Assembly: GCA_964370015.1 (NCBI GenBank)
Contig: CAYJHD010000016.1
Location: forward strand, 1 to 40,850
Direction of reading: 5' to 3'
From: CAYJAD01 sp964370015
Lineage (GTDB): Bacteria; Desulfobacterota; Desulfovibrionia; Desulfovibrionales; Desulfovibrionaceae
Length of the DNA stretch: 40,850 nt
Position numbers and translations under genes: made by a program
Shown: positions 40,798-40,850 of the stretch, piece after piece
How the letters are laid out: each line of letters starts with the position of its first letter
Position numbering within the stretch: the stretch's first letter is position 1
The notes under the pieces: generated by a model
What the model saw: the letters and a program-made list of their open reading frames with translations, nothing else
What the model was told of the DNA's origin: nothing
The model's database searches: none

Positions 40798-40850
40798 ACA
40801 TAATTTTAATTTGCTTCACTGTTTTTCATGGGAAAAGGTAGTACAGGGGT

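Noticed and set aside
1..40850. CRISPR array, rRNA operon or riboswitch.
   Set aside because: No regularly spaced direct repeats, no rRNA sequence, and no recognised riboswitch core were seen. The trp leader is a peptide attenuator, not a T-box.

Overview
The window looks like chromosome from a low-GC sulfate-reducing bacterium of the Desulfovibrionaceae. The main reason is a four-gene operon led by a secreted cytochrome with exactly nine CxxCH haem motifs, the layout of the nine-haem cytochrome (Nhc/9HcA) transmembrane redox complex of Desulfovibrio. A DUF169 protein beside a TauE/SafE-type exporter fits the same lifestyle. No ribosomal RNA or CRISPR array is visible. The taxonomic call is inferred from gene content only.

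Region 1 (1-4.3 kb) is mobile or accessory DNA. An integrase gene leaves the left edge. Next to it is the 3' part of a tRNA-Thr(CGU) gene that looks like an attachment site, with 11-bp tandem repeats on both sides. A Septu-like PtuA/PtuB anti-phage pair, an unrecognised small gene and the frameshifted wreck of a HipBA toxin-antitoxin module follow. About 800 bases of AT-rich sequence with no convincing gene separate this from region 2.

Region 2 (5.0-11.2 kb) is the most striking part. Seven tightly packed genes look like a complete mycobacterial-type pathway for polyprenyl-phospho-D-arabinofuranose: a UbiA-family phosphoribosyltransferase, a HAD phosphatase, DprE1-like and DprE2-like epimerase subunits, a GtrA protein, a second flippase-like membrane protein and a polytopic membrane protein that may be the glycosyltransferase. 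The DprE1 homologue has alanine where the mycobacterial enzyme has the cysteine targeted by benzothiazinones. A 300-base hairpin-rich block follows the cluster.

Region 3 (11.6-24 kb) holds an AgcS-type amino acid symporter, the nhcABCD operon with two CRP/FNR-type palindromes upstream, and a housekeeping run on the minus strand (a metallo-beta-lactamase RNase, rsmD, coaD, miaA). A MITE-like inverted repeat comes next, then a LOG-family gene coupled to tadA, then maf and a proline-rich lipoprotein gene.

Region 4 (24-31.8 kb) holds a chemoreceptor behind a probable sigma-28 promoter, a soluble three-PAS hybrid histidine kinase, a DUF169 gene paired with a TauE/SafE exporter, and a small unknown membrane protein.

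Region 5 (32-38.6 kb) is a complete tryptophan operon, trpL-E-G-D-C-F-B-A. Its leader peptide has three Trp codons, it has a perfect 15-bp attenuator hairpin, and every structural gene lies within a few bases of the next or overlaps it. Two GNAT acetyltransferases, a TrmO-like tRNA methyltransferase and the truncated right end of an ISL3-type insertion sequence close the window.
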